Origin: Planctomycetota bacterium | Lineage (GTDB): Bacteria > Planctomycetota > Phycisphaerae > UBA1845 | Direction of reading: 5' to 3' | Assembly (NCBI GenBank): GCA_016208685.1 | Contig: JACQXM010000012.1 | Coordinates: forward strand, 1 to 64,000 | Length of the DNA: 64,000 nt | Shown: positions 9,731-19,383 of the stretch, piece by piece | Position numbering within the stretch: the stretch's first letter is position 1 | Layout: the number at the start of each line of letters is the position of its first letter | Translations under genes and position numbers: made by a program | The notes under the pieces: generated by a model | Database searches by the model: none | What the model was told of the DNA's origin: nothing | Seen by the model: the letters and a program-made list of their open reading frames with translations, nothing else

Positions 9731-12700
9731 TCTTCGCTCGCGGTGGAGGGGAACCGCCCGAAACGCAGCGCCAGGGTCGGCAGAACCATCAGGTTCAACA
9801 CGGTGGAGGTGGCCAGTCCGCCGAGGATCACGACCGCCATGGGCCCCTCGATTTCGCGCCCCGCGGCGTCAGCGCCGAGGGCGATGGGCAGGAGTCCCAG
9901 CCCCGTGACCATCGCGGTCATGCACACCGGGACCAACCGTTCCGTCGCGCCCCGCACGGCCGTCTCCAGCGCCCACGCCGCTCCGTCGACGCCCACCAAG
10001 TGGTCGAAGTGGGACAGCATCATGATCGAGTTCCGCGTGGTAATGCCGAAAACCGTGATGAAGCCGACCAGCGAGCCGATGGAGACGGACGCCCCGGTAA
10101 GGAGTACGGCCAGCACACCCCCGACCAGGGCAAACGGCACATTGACCAGGACGAGCAGAAGGTTGGCCAGCCGTCCGACCACGATGAGCAGCAGGATGAT
10201 AATCCCGATGGCGGCGATCCCGGAGTGAAGGAGGAGTTCCTGCTGTGCCTGGGCCCGCGTTTCGGCCGTCCCGCTGAATTCCACGTACGTGCCCGCAGCG
10301 GCACCCGTTGCGACTCGCGTCTTCGCCTCATCCACGAATGACGCCAGGTCGCGCCCCTGAACGTTGCAGGTGATCACCTGGCGCCGGCGGGCCCCGTCGT
10401 GCAGGAGCATGTATCGTCCCGTCGTTCCATACACTTCCGCCACCCGGTGCAGCGGTACGAGGGATCCCTCCGCACCCCTCAGGAGCAGCGAACCAACGGC
10501 CTCAGGGTCGCGCCGTGCCGCATCGTCGAGGATCACGACAATGTCGAAGACGCGATCGCCGTCGAGCGTCTGAGACACCGCGGTTCCCTGAAACGCGGTT
10601 TGCACGGCCTCCATCACCTCAACCGGGCGCAACCCGAACTGCCTCAGACGCTCCGCGCGGGGCTCGACGATCATCTGGGGCGCCCCGGGAGGCGACGCGA
10701 CCTGCACGTCCCTGGCGCCGCCCAGCCCCGCCAGCACGCCCGCGATCCGCTCGGCTTCACGGTCCAGCGCGTCGAGATCATCGCCGAACACGCTCACGGC
10801 AACCTCCGCCGTTTCGCCGGAGATGGTTTCTCCAATTCGGTCGCCCAGGAAGGTCGTGATGTCGTAGGTGATGCCGGGCACGGTTGCCATGACCTCGCGA
10901 ATGGACTCCTGGACCGAATCCTCGCCTTTTCCAAGGTTGGGCGTGATGTTGATGTGAAACTCGCTGCGGTGCGGGCCCCAGGGGTCCTCTCCCAGCTCCG
11001 CACGCCCGATCTGTTGCGGCACGGTGAGGATGTCTTCGCGGCCCAGGAGCGAGTCTGCCACCTGGGCGCCCAGCCGACGGGAGCCCTCCAGTGACGTTCC
11101 CGGAACGGCGTTCATGTGCGCCACAAAATGCCCCTCGCGGAACTGGGGAAGGAACTCGCCTCCGAAGCCCTGGAACAGCCAAAGCGTTCCCGCACTGAGA
11201 CCACAGACGGCGACCACGACGGTCCACGGGCGGCGCGCCAGGGGGATCAGGGCGGCACCGTACGCGGCCCTGAGCCATGCAACCGCACGCGGTTCGGACG
11301 CCTGAGCCGCCCGGCGCGGCAGAAGCAGCAGCGAGAGCGCCGGCGTAACGGTCACCGCGACGACGAGCGAGGCCAGCACCGCGAGGATGTAGGCCTGGCC
11401 CAGGGGCGCGAACAACCGACCCTGCAAGCCCGACATGGTGAGCACGGGCAGGAAGACCAGGGCTACGATCAACGTGGCGTACACCACCGCGCCGCGCACC
11501 TCCAGCGAGGCGTCCAGCACTACCCGAAAGGCGCTGGACGGCGCCCCACACGCCTGGTTTTCGCGCAGACGTCGGAAGATGTTCTCCACATCGATGATGG
11601 CGTCGTCAACAACCTCGCCAATGGCGATCGCCAGCCCGCCCAGGGTGATGGTGTTCAGGGTTGCGCCACAGCGGTCAAGCACGACGACGGCGACCAGCAG
11701 CGACAGGGGAATCGCGGTGAGGGAGATCATCGCCGTGCGCAGGTTCCAGAGAAAGAGGAACAGGACGATCGCGACCAGCACGCCGCCCATGAGCAGCGAT
11801 CGACTGATGTTCCGGATGGCGCTTTCGATGAACCCCGCAGGCCGGAAGAGGTCGCGGTGCAGGATGACGCCGGTCGCCTTGAAAAGCGGTTCCATGAGGT
11901 CCAACGCATGCTCGACACGCTCGGTCACCTCCAGCGTATTGGCACCGTATTGACTGAGGAGCGCCAGGAACACGCACGGCTTCCCCTGAAACAGCGCGTC
12001 CCCGAACTTCGGCGCCCCGGCCTCGCGGACGTTTGCCACGTCACGCAGTCGAAGGCAGTCACCCGCGCCGCAGCGCACGGCCACCCCGCCCAGGTCCTCC
12101 GCCGAGATCGACTGCCCGAGGCATTGGAGCACGACGCGCTGCGTCTCGGTTTCCACGTACCCGGCGCCGCGGACGCCGGACGCCGCCCGGGCCGCGGCCA
12201 GCACTTCGTCCAGCGACACTCCGTACACTGCGAGCCGATCGGGTCGCACCTGCACCTGCAACTGGCGAACATCGCCCCCGTACACGTTCACGCTTGCCAC
12301 GCCCTGCACGGCCTGCAAGGCCGGACGCAACGTCCAGTCGGCGAACGTCCGCAATTCCATGGGCGAGAGCGCTTGGGAGGTCAGGGCCAGTTTCAGCAGG
12401 TCCATCGTTGCGGAGGTTAGGGGTGTCATCTTCGGCGCGCGGACGCCCTGTGGCAGCTCCGCGGCCGCTTCCGCCAGGCGCTCATTGAGCAACTGCCGTG
12501 CCCGAAAGACATCCGTCCGCTCCTCGAAGGTTGCGGTGACGATGGAAAGGCCCTGAATGGACTGTGAGCGGAGGGACTCCAATTCTCCCACGCCGTTCGC
12601 GGAGCGCTCAACGGCACGGGTCACCAGCGCTTCAACCTGTCCCGGGGAAAGCCCGGGGGCTTCCGTCTGTATGACCACCTGCGGCGGAACGAAATCCGGG

Positions 12701-12816
12701 AAAACGTCGAGCTTGGCGCGGCGAGTGACGTGCACGCCGTACAGCACCAGGACCACGGCGAGCGCCAGTACCGCGGCCCGGAAGCGCAGAGACTTCTCAA
12801 CCAGAAACGCGAGCAT
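9712..12816 (-). CDS. Heavy-metal/multidrug RND efflux pump (CusA/CzcA family)
   Basis: Inner-membrane proton-driven pump of 1034 residues, the normal length of the family. Visible: N-terminal helix LRFRAAVLALAVVLVLYGVH, the first porter domain with DVFPDFVPPQVVIQTEAPGL, the TM4 signature GEVVDDAIIDVENIFRRL near residue 400, and a second half with GGDVRQLQVQV-type docking motifs and paired helix bundles. The family exports Cu(I), Ag(I), Zn(II), Co(II) or Ni(II), or small molecules; the substrate cannot be read here. It lies 4 bases after the adaptor gene, so they form an operon transcribed leftward. The stop overlaps the convergent lipoprotein gene. Confidence 0.92.
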   Translation of the reverse strand: MLAFLVEKSLRFRAAVLALAVVLVLYGVHVTRRAKLDVFPDFVPPQVVIQTEAPGLSPGQVEALVTRAVERSANGVGELESLRSQSIQGLSIVTATFEERTDVFRARQLLNERLAEAAAELPQGVRAPKMTPLTSATMDLLKLALTSQALSPMELRTFADWTLRPALQAVQGVASVNVYGGDVRQLQVQVRPDRLAVYGVSLDEVLAAARAASGVRGAGYVETETQRVVLQCLGQSISAEDLGGVAVRCGAGDCLRLRDVANVREAGAPKFGDALFQGKPCVFLALLSQYGANTLEVTERVEHALDLMEPLFKATGVILHRDLFRPAGFIESAIRNISRSLLMGGVLVAIVLFLFLWNLRTAMISLTAIPLSLLVAVVVLDRCGATLNTITLGGLAIAIGEVVDDAIIDVENIFRRLRENQACGAPSSAFRVVLDASLEVRGAVVYATLIVALVFLPVLTMSGLQGRLFAPLGQAYILAVLASLVVAVTVTPALSLLLLPRRAAQASEPRAVAWLRAAYGAALIPLARRPWTVVVAVCGLSAGTLWLFQGFGGEFLPQFREGHFVAHMNAVPGTSLEGSRRLGAQVADSLLGREDILTVPQQIGRAELGEDPWGPHRSEFHINITPNLGKGEDSVQESIREVMATVPGITYDITTFLGDRIGETISGETAEVAVSVFGDDLDALDREAERIAGVLAGLGGARDVQVASPPGAPQMIVEPRAERLRQFGLRPVEVMEAVQTAFQGTAVSQTLDGDRVFDIVVILDDAARRDPEAVGSLLLRGAEGSLVPLHRVAEVYGTTGRYMLLHDGARRRQVITCNVQGRDLASFVDEAKTRVATGAAAGTYVEFSGTAETRAQAQQELLLHSGIAAIGIIILLLIVVGRLANLLLVLVNVPFALVGGVLAVLLTGASVSIGSLVGFITVFGITTRNSIMMLSHFDHLVGVDGAAWALETAVRGATERLVPVCMTAMVTGLGLLPIALGADAAGREIEGPMAVVILGGLATSTVLNLMVLPTLALRFGRFPSTASEDQDVGV

Positions 12817-12820
12817 CCCC

Positions 12821-14083
12821 CTACTCTTCCGCAGCTTCTTCCTGCTCGATGCGCGGCCTGAGTTCCTCGGAGAGAATCACGTGGGCACCTTCCACCACGA
12901 CGCGGTCGCCGGGGTGAAAGCCGCTTTCAGTGAACCATCCAAGCGCGGTCGGGTCGCTGGTGGGGACTTCGCGGCGGGTGAAGCTCTCGTTGTCGGTCTG
13001 AAGGTAGACCCAGGCTCGCCCCCGGTCCCGTACCACTCCGGAGCGAGGGATTTCCACGCCCCGGCGTGCGCCGCCGGGTGCGGGAAGGTAACCGATGGCC
13101 GCCGCGCCCGGTCGCAAGGGCAACCCGCGGGTCGGCACGCGATACAGCACCACCTGCCCCTGGGGATGGGTCGGGTTTGCGCACACCTGCGCCAGGCGTT
13201 CACCATCCAGGGGGCTTTGCTCGGCACCCACGACCAACACCCGCGCGTGGTTGTTCGCGGGATCGACCGTTTCGCCGACCGGAAGCACCAAACGGACCAG
13301 CAGGGAATCGTAATCCTCCAGACGTACAAGTACCTGTCCGGCTTCCACGGCCTCGCCTGGCTGAACACCCAATTCGATCACTTCGCCCCCGCGCTCCGCG
13401 CGAAGAGGCAACGCCCGACCTGCCTCACCGGTGTACGCCTCTTCAATCAACCGGACGGTTTCATTCGCCGCCTGGAGTCGCGCTTCTTCCCCCTTCACCT
13501 TCGCTTCCGCTTCCTCCAAGGCGCGGTCCGAGACGATTTTTGACTCCCCGTTCAGGGGGCGTTTGTGGTCGTACGAGGCCCGCGCTGCGGCCAGGGACGC
13601 GGCGGCCTCCTCTGCCTCGGCGCGCGCCGAGGCCAACCGCGCCACAAGGTCCACGCGCTCCGCGGGACCGAAACGTGGTTCGATCCAACCGATGACCTGT
13701 CCGGGTACGACGGTATCGCCCAGGGCCGGCCAGTTGAGCGGCGCGGCCGCGCGAACGACTCCGGCAACCGGGGCCCGTACCGCGAACGTGCGCGAAGGAT
13801 CCGATTCGAGCCGCCCGAAGGCCGCCGTTTCCGCCTGATGCGTGGCTGGGGTCAGCGGCGCAACCGTTATGCCGCTCCTCTCCTGAGTGGCGGCGTCGAC
13901 CTTGACGACCGCGCTTCCATCGAGGCCGGACAACACCTGCACCGCCTCCGTGGCGTGCCCTTGAGGGCCTGCCGCCGATCCGTCCGGCGCGTGACCGCAG
14001 GCGGGGAGTAACATCTCAAGCAGGGTCACTCCGATGCAAGCGCAGCGGAATGCCGGCGATCGCCTGAGGGTGTGTGAAGTCAT
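12821..14083 (-). CDS. RND efflux periplasmic adaptor (HlyD/CusB family)
   Basis: 420 residues from the ATG at 14083, chosen because it puts a signal peptide at the N-terminus; longer readings add low-complexity sequence. The candidate lipobox is MLLPAC near residue 29. Family features: a biotinyl-lipoyl half-motif with FAVRAPVAGVVRAAAPLNWP, a helical hairpin DLVARLASARAEAEEAAASL, the second lipoyl half ALPLRAERGGEVIELGVQPG, then beta-barrel and membrane-proximal domains ending at GDRVVVEGAHVILSEELRPR. It bridges the pump encoded next to an outer-membrane channel. No Met/His metal-binding N-terminal module is seen, unlike the second adaptor at 17.3 kb. Confidence 0.88.
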   Translation of the reverse strand: MTSHTLRRSPAFRCACIGVTLLEMLLPACGHAPDGSAAGPQGHATEAVQVLSGLDGSAVVKVDAATQERSGITVAPLTPATHQAETAAFGRLESDPSRTFAVRAPVAGVVRAAAPLNWPALGDTVVPGQVIGWIEPRFGPAERVDLVARLASARAEAEEAAASLAAARASYDHKRPLNGESKIVSDRALEEAEAKVKGEEARLQAANETVRLIEEAYTGEAGRALPLRAERGGEVIELGVQPGEAVEAGQVLVRLEDYDSLLVRLVLPVGETVDPANNHARVLVVGAEQSPLDGERLAQVCANPTHPQGQVVLYRVPTRGLPLRPGAAAIGYLPAPGGARRGVEIPRSGVVRDRGRAWVYLQTDNESFTRREVPTSDPTALGWFTESGFHPGDRVVVEGAHVILSEELRPRIEQEEAAEE

Positions 14084-14148
14084 GAGGACGGTAGCGCTCC
14101 ACGAGGAACTTGAGCGCCTCTTCTTGGAGCCATCGCTCCCACCGAGGT

Positions 14149-14298
14149 TCACAACGCCAGCGCTGCGAACATCTGTAGAGCGAACCCCTGGACGAACGTC
14201 GTCAAGGGTTCCGAGGCCGGCGCGCAGCCGAGCGTACTCCCGAGAGCCACCAGCAGCGCCGCCGCAAGCACGAGGGAGCGATAGTTTCGGCGGTTCAT
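14149..14298 (-). CDS. Very small predicted lipoprotein (49 aa)
   Basis: ATG at 14298 is preceded by AGGAGG (complement of 14303-14308) with a 4-base spacer, one of the clearest ribosome-binding sites in the window; this decides the start, although the frame stays open to 14448. The protein begins MNRRNYRSLVLAAALLVALG and then has a lipobox STLGC, leaving only 25 residues of mature protein ending FALQMFAALAL, itself hydrophobic. It precedes the adaptor and pump in the same direction, so it may be a small efflux-associated or envelope lipoprotein. No family recognised. Confidence 0.6.
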   Translation of the reverse strand: MNRRNYRSLVLAAALLVALGSTLGCAPASEPLTTFVQGFALQMFAALAL

Positions 14299-14419
14299 CG
14301 AACCTCCTACCGTGGGCTCGGCGGGCGCGCGAGGCAGACCGAGATCCCAGCGCAGGTCGGCTGGGGAGTCCGCGGAGCGCTTGCCGCTGGCTCTTGTGGC
14401 ACGCCGGCCACGGGCGGGC

Positions 14420-14448
14420 AGTCTCCGCCGCGGGGCGTGGATTGTCAA
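14420..14448 (-). promoter_or_regulatory. Candidate sigma70-type promoter of the leftward efflux operon
   Basis: On the minus strand a perfect TTGACA (complement of 14443-14448) is followed after exactly 17 bases by GAGACT (14420-14425), which matches three of six -10 consensus bases. It lies about 120 bases upstream of the small lipoprotein start. Confidence 0.45.
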
Positions 14449-14727
14449 CCATGTTGCCGCGCGTCACGCGTTCCGTGGCGGGCGCGGCAATCGAGTCATT
14501 CAGGCGCAGTAGGCTGAAGCACCGGCCGCGGACACGCAGGTCGCGAGGCTCCGACCAGGGAGCGCGCGGCGCCGTCCGTAGCCCCTGTGTCGCGGCGTTC
14601 GGACGGATGGCGACCCGCTTGCCGATTGCGCTACGCAAGGCAAGGAACAGCGGGCGCGTGCAGAGCCATCCGGTTTCGGGTGAAGTTACTTTTCAGTGAC
14701 GCCCCGCGGGCGACGATGTGTTACAAT

Positions 14728-15144
14728 ATGATCGTGATGATCGCCCTCAGATTGCTTCTTGCCGCCTCGCTGCTGCACCAATCCGCGTTCACGGCGGTGG
14801 GGGCGGCGTGCGCGGAGGGCAGGGGGGCGGCGAGCCGTCCGACGGAACGGCGCTGCGGGTGCTGTCGCGTTCCGGCGGCCGACCCTGCCATCGAGCGTGC
14901 AAACGCTCGACCCTGCTGCGGCACGGTCTGCCTTTGTGGCCAGCCCTCAGAGCGCACCCCAGTGCCCCCGGCTCCCCCGAGCAATACCACGCGTGCGGAT
15001 GAACTTCTCGTGCTGCCCGCCGCGATGCCCACGGTCATTCATGCCGATACCGCTCCGGCGCGGGTGATCATCGGTTCCCGTCAACCTTCCTGGCCCATGT
15101 TCGGGCTTCCGCTGCACCGCGCCCTGTGCGTCTGGCTCAATTGA
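14728..15144 (+). CDS. Small secreted Cys-rich protein, function unknown
   Basis: About 138 residues. Possible starts are ATG at 14716, 14728 or 14737, none with a ribosome-binding site; all put a signal peptide (MIALRLLLAASLLHQSAF) at the N-terminus. The mature part has a Cys cluster RRCGCCRVPA, then RPCCGTVCLCGQP, eight Cys in about 45 residues, suggesting metal binding or disulfides. It lies between two metal-efflux units, so a periplasmic metal-binding role is a reasonable guess only. A -10-like TACAAT at 14722-14727 overlaps the upstream ATG candidate, which would favour the 14737 start. Confidence 0.55.
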   Translation: MIVMIALRLLLAASLLHQSAFTAVGAACAEGRGAASRPTERRCGCCRVPAADPAIERANARPCCGTVCLCGQPSERTPVPPAPPSNTTRADELLVLPAAMPTVIHADTAPARVIIGSRQPSWPMFGLPLHRALCVWLN

Positions 15145-15759
15145 CCCGCCGTTCGCGGGAGCGTTGCGCTCGCTTGGCGCGAACGATGACGCCGTGACGC
15201 ACGCACTCCCGCTCCGTCGCAAACGAGTTCACTTGGTATAGTCGCCCGCCGGGGCTTGGCCGCGCTCCCTTGGTTTGCGGGTCGGTCGGCGCCTTCGGGC
15301 GCGTGGTCGGAACCGTCCGCCGGCGGTGGGGGTGTTGGCACCCCGATCCGCCAGGCCGACTCGAACGCGGATCCGGATCAGCCCCGGTACGGCCGGAGGG
15401 CGGGTGATGGACGAGCCGGGCGTCGGTTCAGGGTGAGACGCGCAGCGACCTCAACGGGCTACTGATGGGCGATCGAGGGCCAACAGCCCCTCTGTCGAAA
15501 GGCCGGCGACAAGAAATGGCACGAGCAATCTGCCCGTGAAATCATGGGTTGAAATCACATGCCACGAGTTTGTCTACAGGCGGCTAATGCCTCCTTAAGT
15601 CATTCGTCGATGGTGACACTTTGTGGCGCGGTTCGACGGCACGCGGAGCGACCGCCGCCGGTGTCGCCGCAGGCCGGACCCTCGTGTCTGGAACGCGGGT
15701 GACGGCGCGTTCGCGACGGCGCGCTGCGGCCGGACATTCGGGCAAGAGGAGAATTCCAA
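15145..15759. other. Intergenic region upstream of the TolC-like gene
   Basis: 615 bases with no convincing gene on either strand; open frames here are short Arg/Pro-rich or run antisense into the TolC gene. It should hold the promoter and any metal-responsive operator for the rightward efflux operon, but no strong -35/-10 pair or obvious palindrome was found by eye. Confidence 0.6.
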
Positions 15760-17295
15760 ATGATCCCCATCAGGTCGTTTCGACGCATGGTCCTTGTTCC
15801 GGCGGCCGGGCTGCTCGTCTCATGTGGTCGGGTGGACCACCAGCCGGAGTTCCGCCAGGCGGTGGAGAATATGCAGCACGCCACCGGGCTGGCACCGCCA
15901 TGGACGGCGGCCGACACGCCCGTGCTTCTGCAGCCGGACGAGCAGGGGCTGATCCCCCTGGACCGGGCCGTGGAGGTGGCGCTCGCCAACAACCGCGCCT
16001 TGCGCGCGGACCTGGAGGTGATCGCGCAGGCCAAGGCCGACCTGGTACAGGCGGGTCTGCTCTCCAACCCCATGCTCTCCCTGATGACGCAGCTCCCCGA
16101 AGGCGGCGGGCGGGTGAAGATCGACTTCGGGCTCACCAAGGACATGGCGGAGCTGTGGCTGATTCCCAGCCGCAAGCGCGCGGCGCAGCGGATGCTCCAG
16201 CAACGCGTCCTTTCCTTCACCGACACCGCCGTTGCGCTGCTGGCGGAAGTGAAGGCCACGTACCACGTTCTGCAATACCAGCACGCCGCTTTGGATCTCC
16301 AGGAGGAGAACCTCAAGGTGTTGCGCGAGGCACTGGAGCTCGCACAGGCGCGGTTTCGGGCCGGCGAGACCAGCCAGCTCGACGTCAACCTGACTCGCGG
16401 GCGGTTGCTGGAAGTGGAAAACGAGGTGCTGGGTCTGAAGAGCGAGTACGGGGTGTCCCGGCAAACGCTCCTGCGATTGGCGGGTGCGGCAAACGCCAGC
16501 GAATCCTGGACGCCGGCGCCGCTTGACGTACAGGTGTCACCCATCACGGTGTCCGAGGAGGTTCTCGTGGAGGCTGCGCTGGCCCGGCGCCTCGACGCCC
16601 AGGCGGCCTGGTGGGAGACGGAATCCGCGGTGGCCGAAGTCGAGCAACAGCGTCTGCGCTACTTGCCCAGCCTGGCCCTGGGGATCAGCGGCGAACGCAG
16701 CGAGCGTCGTGCCATCCCGGGTCGGAAACTCCTGGCCGACACCGTGCGCGCCTCCCTGGCGGAAGGCACGCTTACCGCCCCGGAGATCCAGTCCCGCGCC
16801 GAGCGGCGACGGGAGCGGCGCCAGGAGATCGACTTTATGGTCGGACCCACGCTCGAGGTTCCGCTGCCCATCTTCGATCAGAACCACGCACAGATCGCCA
16901 AGGCCCAGGCGCGGGCCCGGGAACTGGCGCGGCGGTACGACGAGATTCAGCAGCGGGTTATCGAGGGCGTGCGCTCGTCGCTGCTGGTGCGCCGACTGGC
17001 GGAGGCACGCGTGGAGTTGTTCGAGAAGTCGCTGCTGCCGCAGCAGGAGGCGAACCTGGAATTCGCGGAGAAGTCGTACCAGGCCGGGCAGGAGACCATT
17101 CTAACAGTGTTATTGGCTCAAGAGTCGCTGATTCGCTCGCGCTTAAGTTACGTGGCCGCGCAGCGCGACCTGCTGGTGAGCACCGCCAACCTGGAACGCC
17201 AGCTTTCCGGCCGCCTGCCGGAGTTCGTCGATGATCCGCCGGCCCCCGGGGAGACGGCCGAGCCGCGCCCGCCGGCCACGGATTCCAAGCCTTGA
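15760..17295 (+). CDS. Outer-membrane efflux channel (TolC/CzcC/CusC family)
   Basis: 511 residues with signal peptide and lipobox MIPIRSFRRMVLVPAAGLLVSC. TolC-type features: repeated long amphipathic helices (ADLVQAGLLSNPMLSLMTQL, RQTLLRLAGAANASESW, ARVELFEKSLLPQQEANLEF) and the family phrases LVQAGLLSNPML and LTRGRLLEVENE. A strong AGAGGAG site lies 7 bases before the ATG. It is the first of three efflux genes in a row (channel, adaptor, pump) and may also serve the leftward pump, which has no channel gene of its own. The channel spans the outer membrane and reaches into the periplasm. Confidence 0.88.
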   Translation: MIPIRSFRRMVLVPAAGLLVSCGRVDHQPEFRQAVENMQHATGLAPPWTAADTPVLLQPDEQGLIPLDRAVEVALANNRALRADLEVIAQAKADLVQAGLLSNPMLSLMTQLPEGGGRVKIDFGLTKDMAELWLIPSRKRAAQRMLQQRVLSFTDTAVALLAEVKATYHVLQYQHAALDLQEENLKVLREALELAQARFRAGETSQLDVNLTRGRLLEVENEVLGLKSEYGVSRQTLLRLAGAANASESWTPAPLDVQVSPITVSEEVLVEAALARRLDAQAAWWETESAVAEVEQQRLRYLPSLALGISGERSERRAIPGRKLLADTVRASLAEGTLTAPEIQSRAERRRERRQEIDFMVGPTLEVPLPIFDQNHAQIAKAQARARELARRYDEIQQRVIEGVRSSLLVRRLAEARVELFEKSLLPQQEANLEFAEKSYQAGQETILTVLLAQESLIRSRLSYVAAQRDLLVSTANLERQLSGRLPEFVDDPPAPGETAEPRPPATDSKP

Positions 17296-17317
17296 AGGTG
17301 AGAGAAGGAACTGACTC

Positions 17318-19297
17318 ATGACGCAATCAACTCAAACGCCGTCCGGTGAGCGGCGGTCGTCCGCGATCGGCGGAATCTGGGCTTTCCTGCGGATTCTCAA
17401 CGTGCGCCTGCGGTTCATCTTCTTGATGGTCGTCGTGGGCATGACCGTCGGCTACTGGGAGACGATCGCCAACTACTACGATCGCTGGCGCCGCCCCCCA
17501 ACCGCGCCCGACACGCTGGCCGCCGAGGGAACCGAGCACTACTGTCCCATGCACCCCAACATCGTGCGCGCCGAGATGGGCAGTTGCCCCATTTGCGGCA
17601 TGCCTCTGGTGAAGCGCGCCAAGACCGGGAAGGTGGAATTGCCCGAGGGCGTGCTGGCCCAGGTGCAGCTTACGCCGCTCAAAGTGAGCCTGGGCCGCAT
17701 CGGCACCAGCCCCGTGGAGTATCGCCTTCTCGCCCGAGAGATCCGCACCGTGGGCATCGTGGATTACGACGAAACGCGCCGGACGTTCATCGCGGCGCGG
17801 ATCAAGGGCCGTATTGACGATCTCTTCGTCAACTACATCGGCCAGCGCGTCGAAGTCGGCGACCCGCTGGTTTCCATCTACAGCCCCGACCTGCTCACCA
17901 CCCAGGAGGCGCTGCTGGTGGAGGCGCGACGACTGGAGGAAATGCGGAAGCGCGGCGCCATGGACGTTGAGATGCAGGAGACGCAGGTCAGAAGCGCGCG
18001 TCGCCGGCTGGAGCTGTGGGGTATCACGGACCAGCAAATCGACGACATTCTGCGGCGCGGGGAGGCCCAGACCCATCTGATCATGTCTTCACCGGTAGCC
18101 GGCATCGTCACCGAAAAGCAGGTCCTGGGAGGGCACTACGTCATGGAGGGTGAAGACCTGTATACGATCGCGGACCTTTCGCGGGTGTGGATGCAAGCGA
18201 AGATCTTCGAAGACCAGTTCGCGGGAATCGAAGTGGGCACCGCCGTGGAGGTCAAAACCACCGCTCATCCCGACGAGCTCTTCGCCGGCCGGATCACATT
18301 CCTTGCCTACACCGTCGATGCTCAGACAAGAACCATCGCGGCCCGCGTGGAGATCGACAACCCGGACCTCAAGCTCCGGCCCGGCATGTACGCCGCCGCG
18401 GTCATTCGCCTGCCCGTGGGTCAAGTGAGCGAGACGCCCGCGGAACAGGCCGCGGCACGGCGCGATGATTCGGCGGGGCAGGGGACGGCGTGGGATACGT
18501 CGGCGCTGGCGCGGCACTACCTGGCCCTTGCCGAGGCACTGTCGCGGGACGCCACCGACGACGCGGCCACCGGACGCCTGGCGCAGGAGGCGAGAAGCCT
18601 GAGCGGCCGTGCGACGCCGGAACTCAAGGCGCAACTGGCGACCATCGCCGAGCAGGCGACGCAGCTTCTGGAGAAAGGCGTGTCCGAACAACGCACGCTG
18701 TTTAAGGCGCTGAGCAAACAGGTGGTTGAAACGCTTACGGCGCATCCTCCGCGCGAGCAGCGTTTGTACGTGGCCTACTGCCCGATGGTGCAGGCGGAAT
18801 GGGTGCAGCAGTCGAAGGCCGTCCGCAATCCTTACTACGGGTCGGGGATGCTGGGCTGCGGGGAGATCACGGCCACCATCAAATCCGCGGCAAGCGAGGC
18901 GGAAGAACGCTTCGCCACCGGCTACTTCTGTCCCATCTTCCCCGATCGGCTCTTCGAGCGGCCGGAGGTCTGCCCCATCGACAAGTTTCCCTTACGGCAC
19001 GTGCGGGTGGAGAAGGTTCCGGCGCTGCCTGCCGCGGCGGTGATCAACACCGGTACGCGCAAGATCGTCTACCGTGAAAGCGCCCCCGGCGTGTTCGACA
19101 TGTTGGAGGTGCTGCTCGGACCGCGCGCCGGCGAGTATTTCCCGGTGCTCTCGGGAATCCAGACGGGCGACCGCGTGGCCACTTCCGGAGCCTTTTGTGT
19201 CGACGCCGAGAACCGGCTCAGCCCGGGGACCAGTGCGCTGTACTTCGGCGCCGGAGGCGGTCCGTCCGGCAGCGAGGCGGGGGCGCCGGCGAAGTAG
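17318..19297 (+). CDS. Large heavy-metal RND adaptor with several metal-binding modules
   Basis: 659 residues versus about 400 for CusB. Order of parts: an N-terminal membrane helix FIFLMVVVGMTVGYW (about residues 28-45); a heavy-metal-binding module HYCPMHPN...CPICGMPLV near 73-96; the adaptor lipoyl, hairpin and beta-barrel core to about 365; a helical region; a DUF3347-like region with AYCPMVQAEW near 486 and RNPYYGSGMLGCGEI near 504-517; a third Cys module YFCPIFPD...CPIDKFPL near 536-558; and a final membrane-proximal domain. The repeated CPM/CPI motifs are typical of Cu/Ag-handling proteins, so copper or silver is the likeliest substrate class. GAAGGA precedes the ATG, 22 bases after the channel gene. 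Confidence 0.88.
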   Translation: MTQSTQTPSGERRSSAIGGIWAFLRILNVRLRFIFLMVVVGMTVGYWETIANYYDRWRRPPTAPDTLAAEGTEHYCPMHPNIVRAEMGSCPICGMPLVKRAKTGKVELPEGVLAQVQLTPLKVSLGRIGTSPVEYRLLAREIRTVGIVDYDETRRTFIAARIKGRIDDLFVNYIGQRVEVGDPLVSIYSPDLLTTQEALLVEARRLEEMRKRGAMDVEMQETQVRSARRRLELWGITDQQIDDILRRGEAQTHLIMSSPVAGIVTEKQVLGGHYVMEGEDLYTIADLSRVWMQAKIFEDQFAGIEVGTAVEVKTTAHPDELFAGRITFLAYTVDAQTRTIAARVEIDNPDLKLRPGMYAAAVIRLPVGQVSETPAEQAAARRDDSAGQGTAWDTSALARHYLALAEALSRDATDDAATGRLAQEARSLSGRATPELKAQLATIAEQATQLLEKGVSEQRTLFKALSKQVVETLTAHPPREQRLYVAYCPMVQAEWVQQSKAVRNPYYGSGMLGCGEITATIKSAASEAEERFATGYFCPIFPDRLFERPEVCPIDKFPLRHVRVEKVPALPAAAVINTGTRKIVYRESAPGVFDMLEVLLGPRAGEYFPVLSGIQTGDRVATSGAFCVDAENRLSPGTSALYFGAGGGPSGSEAGAPAK

Positions 19298-19383
19298 CGA
19301 AGGGGCGCCGCGCCGCGGGTCGGTCACTTCCGGATGAACGCCCGGCTGGTGCGGCTGATCGGGCATAACGAGGGACCCTGGCC

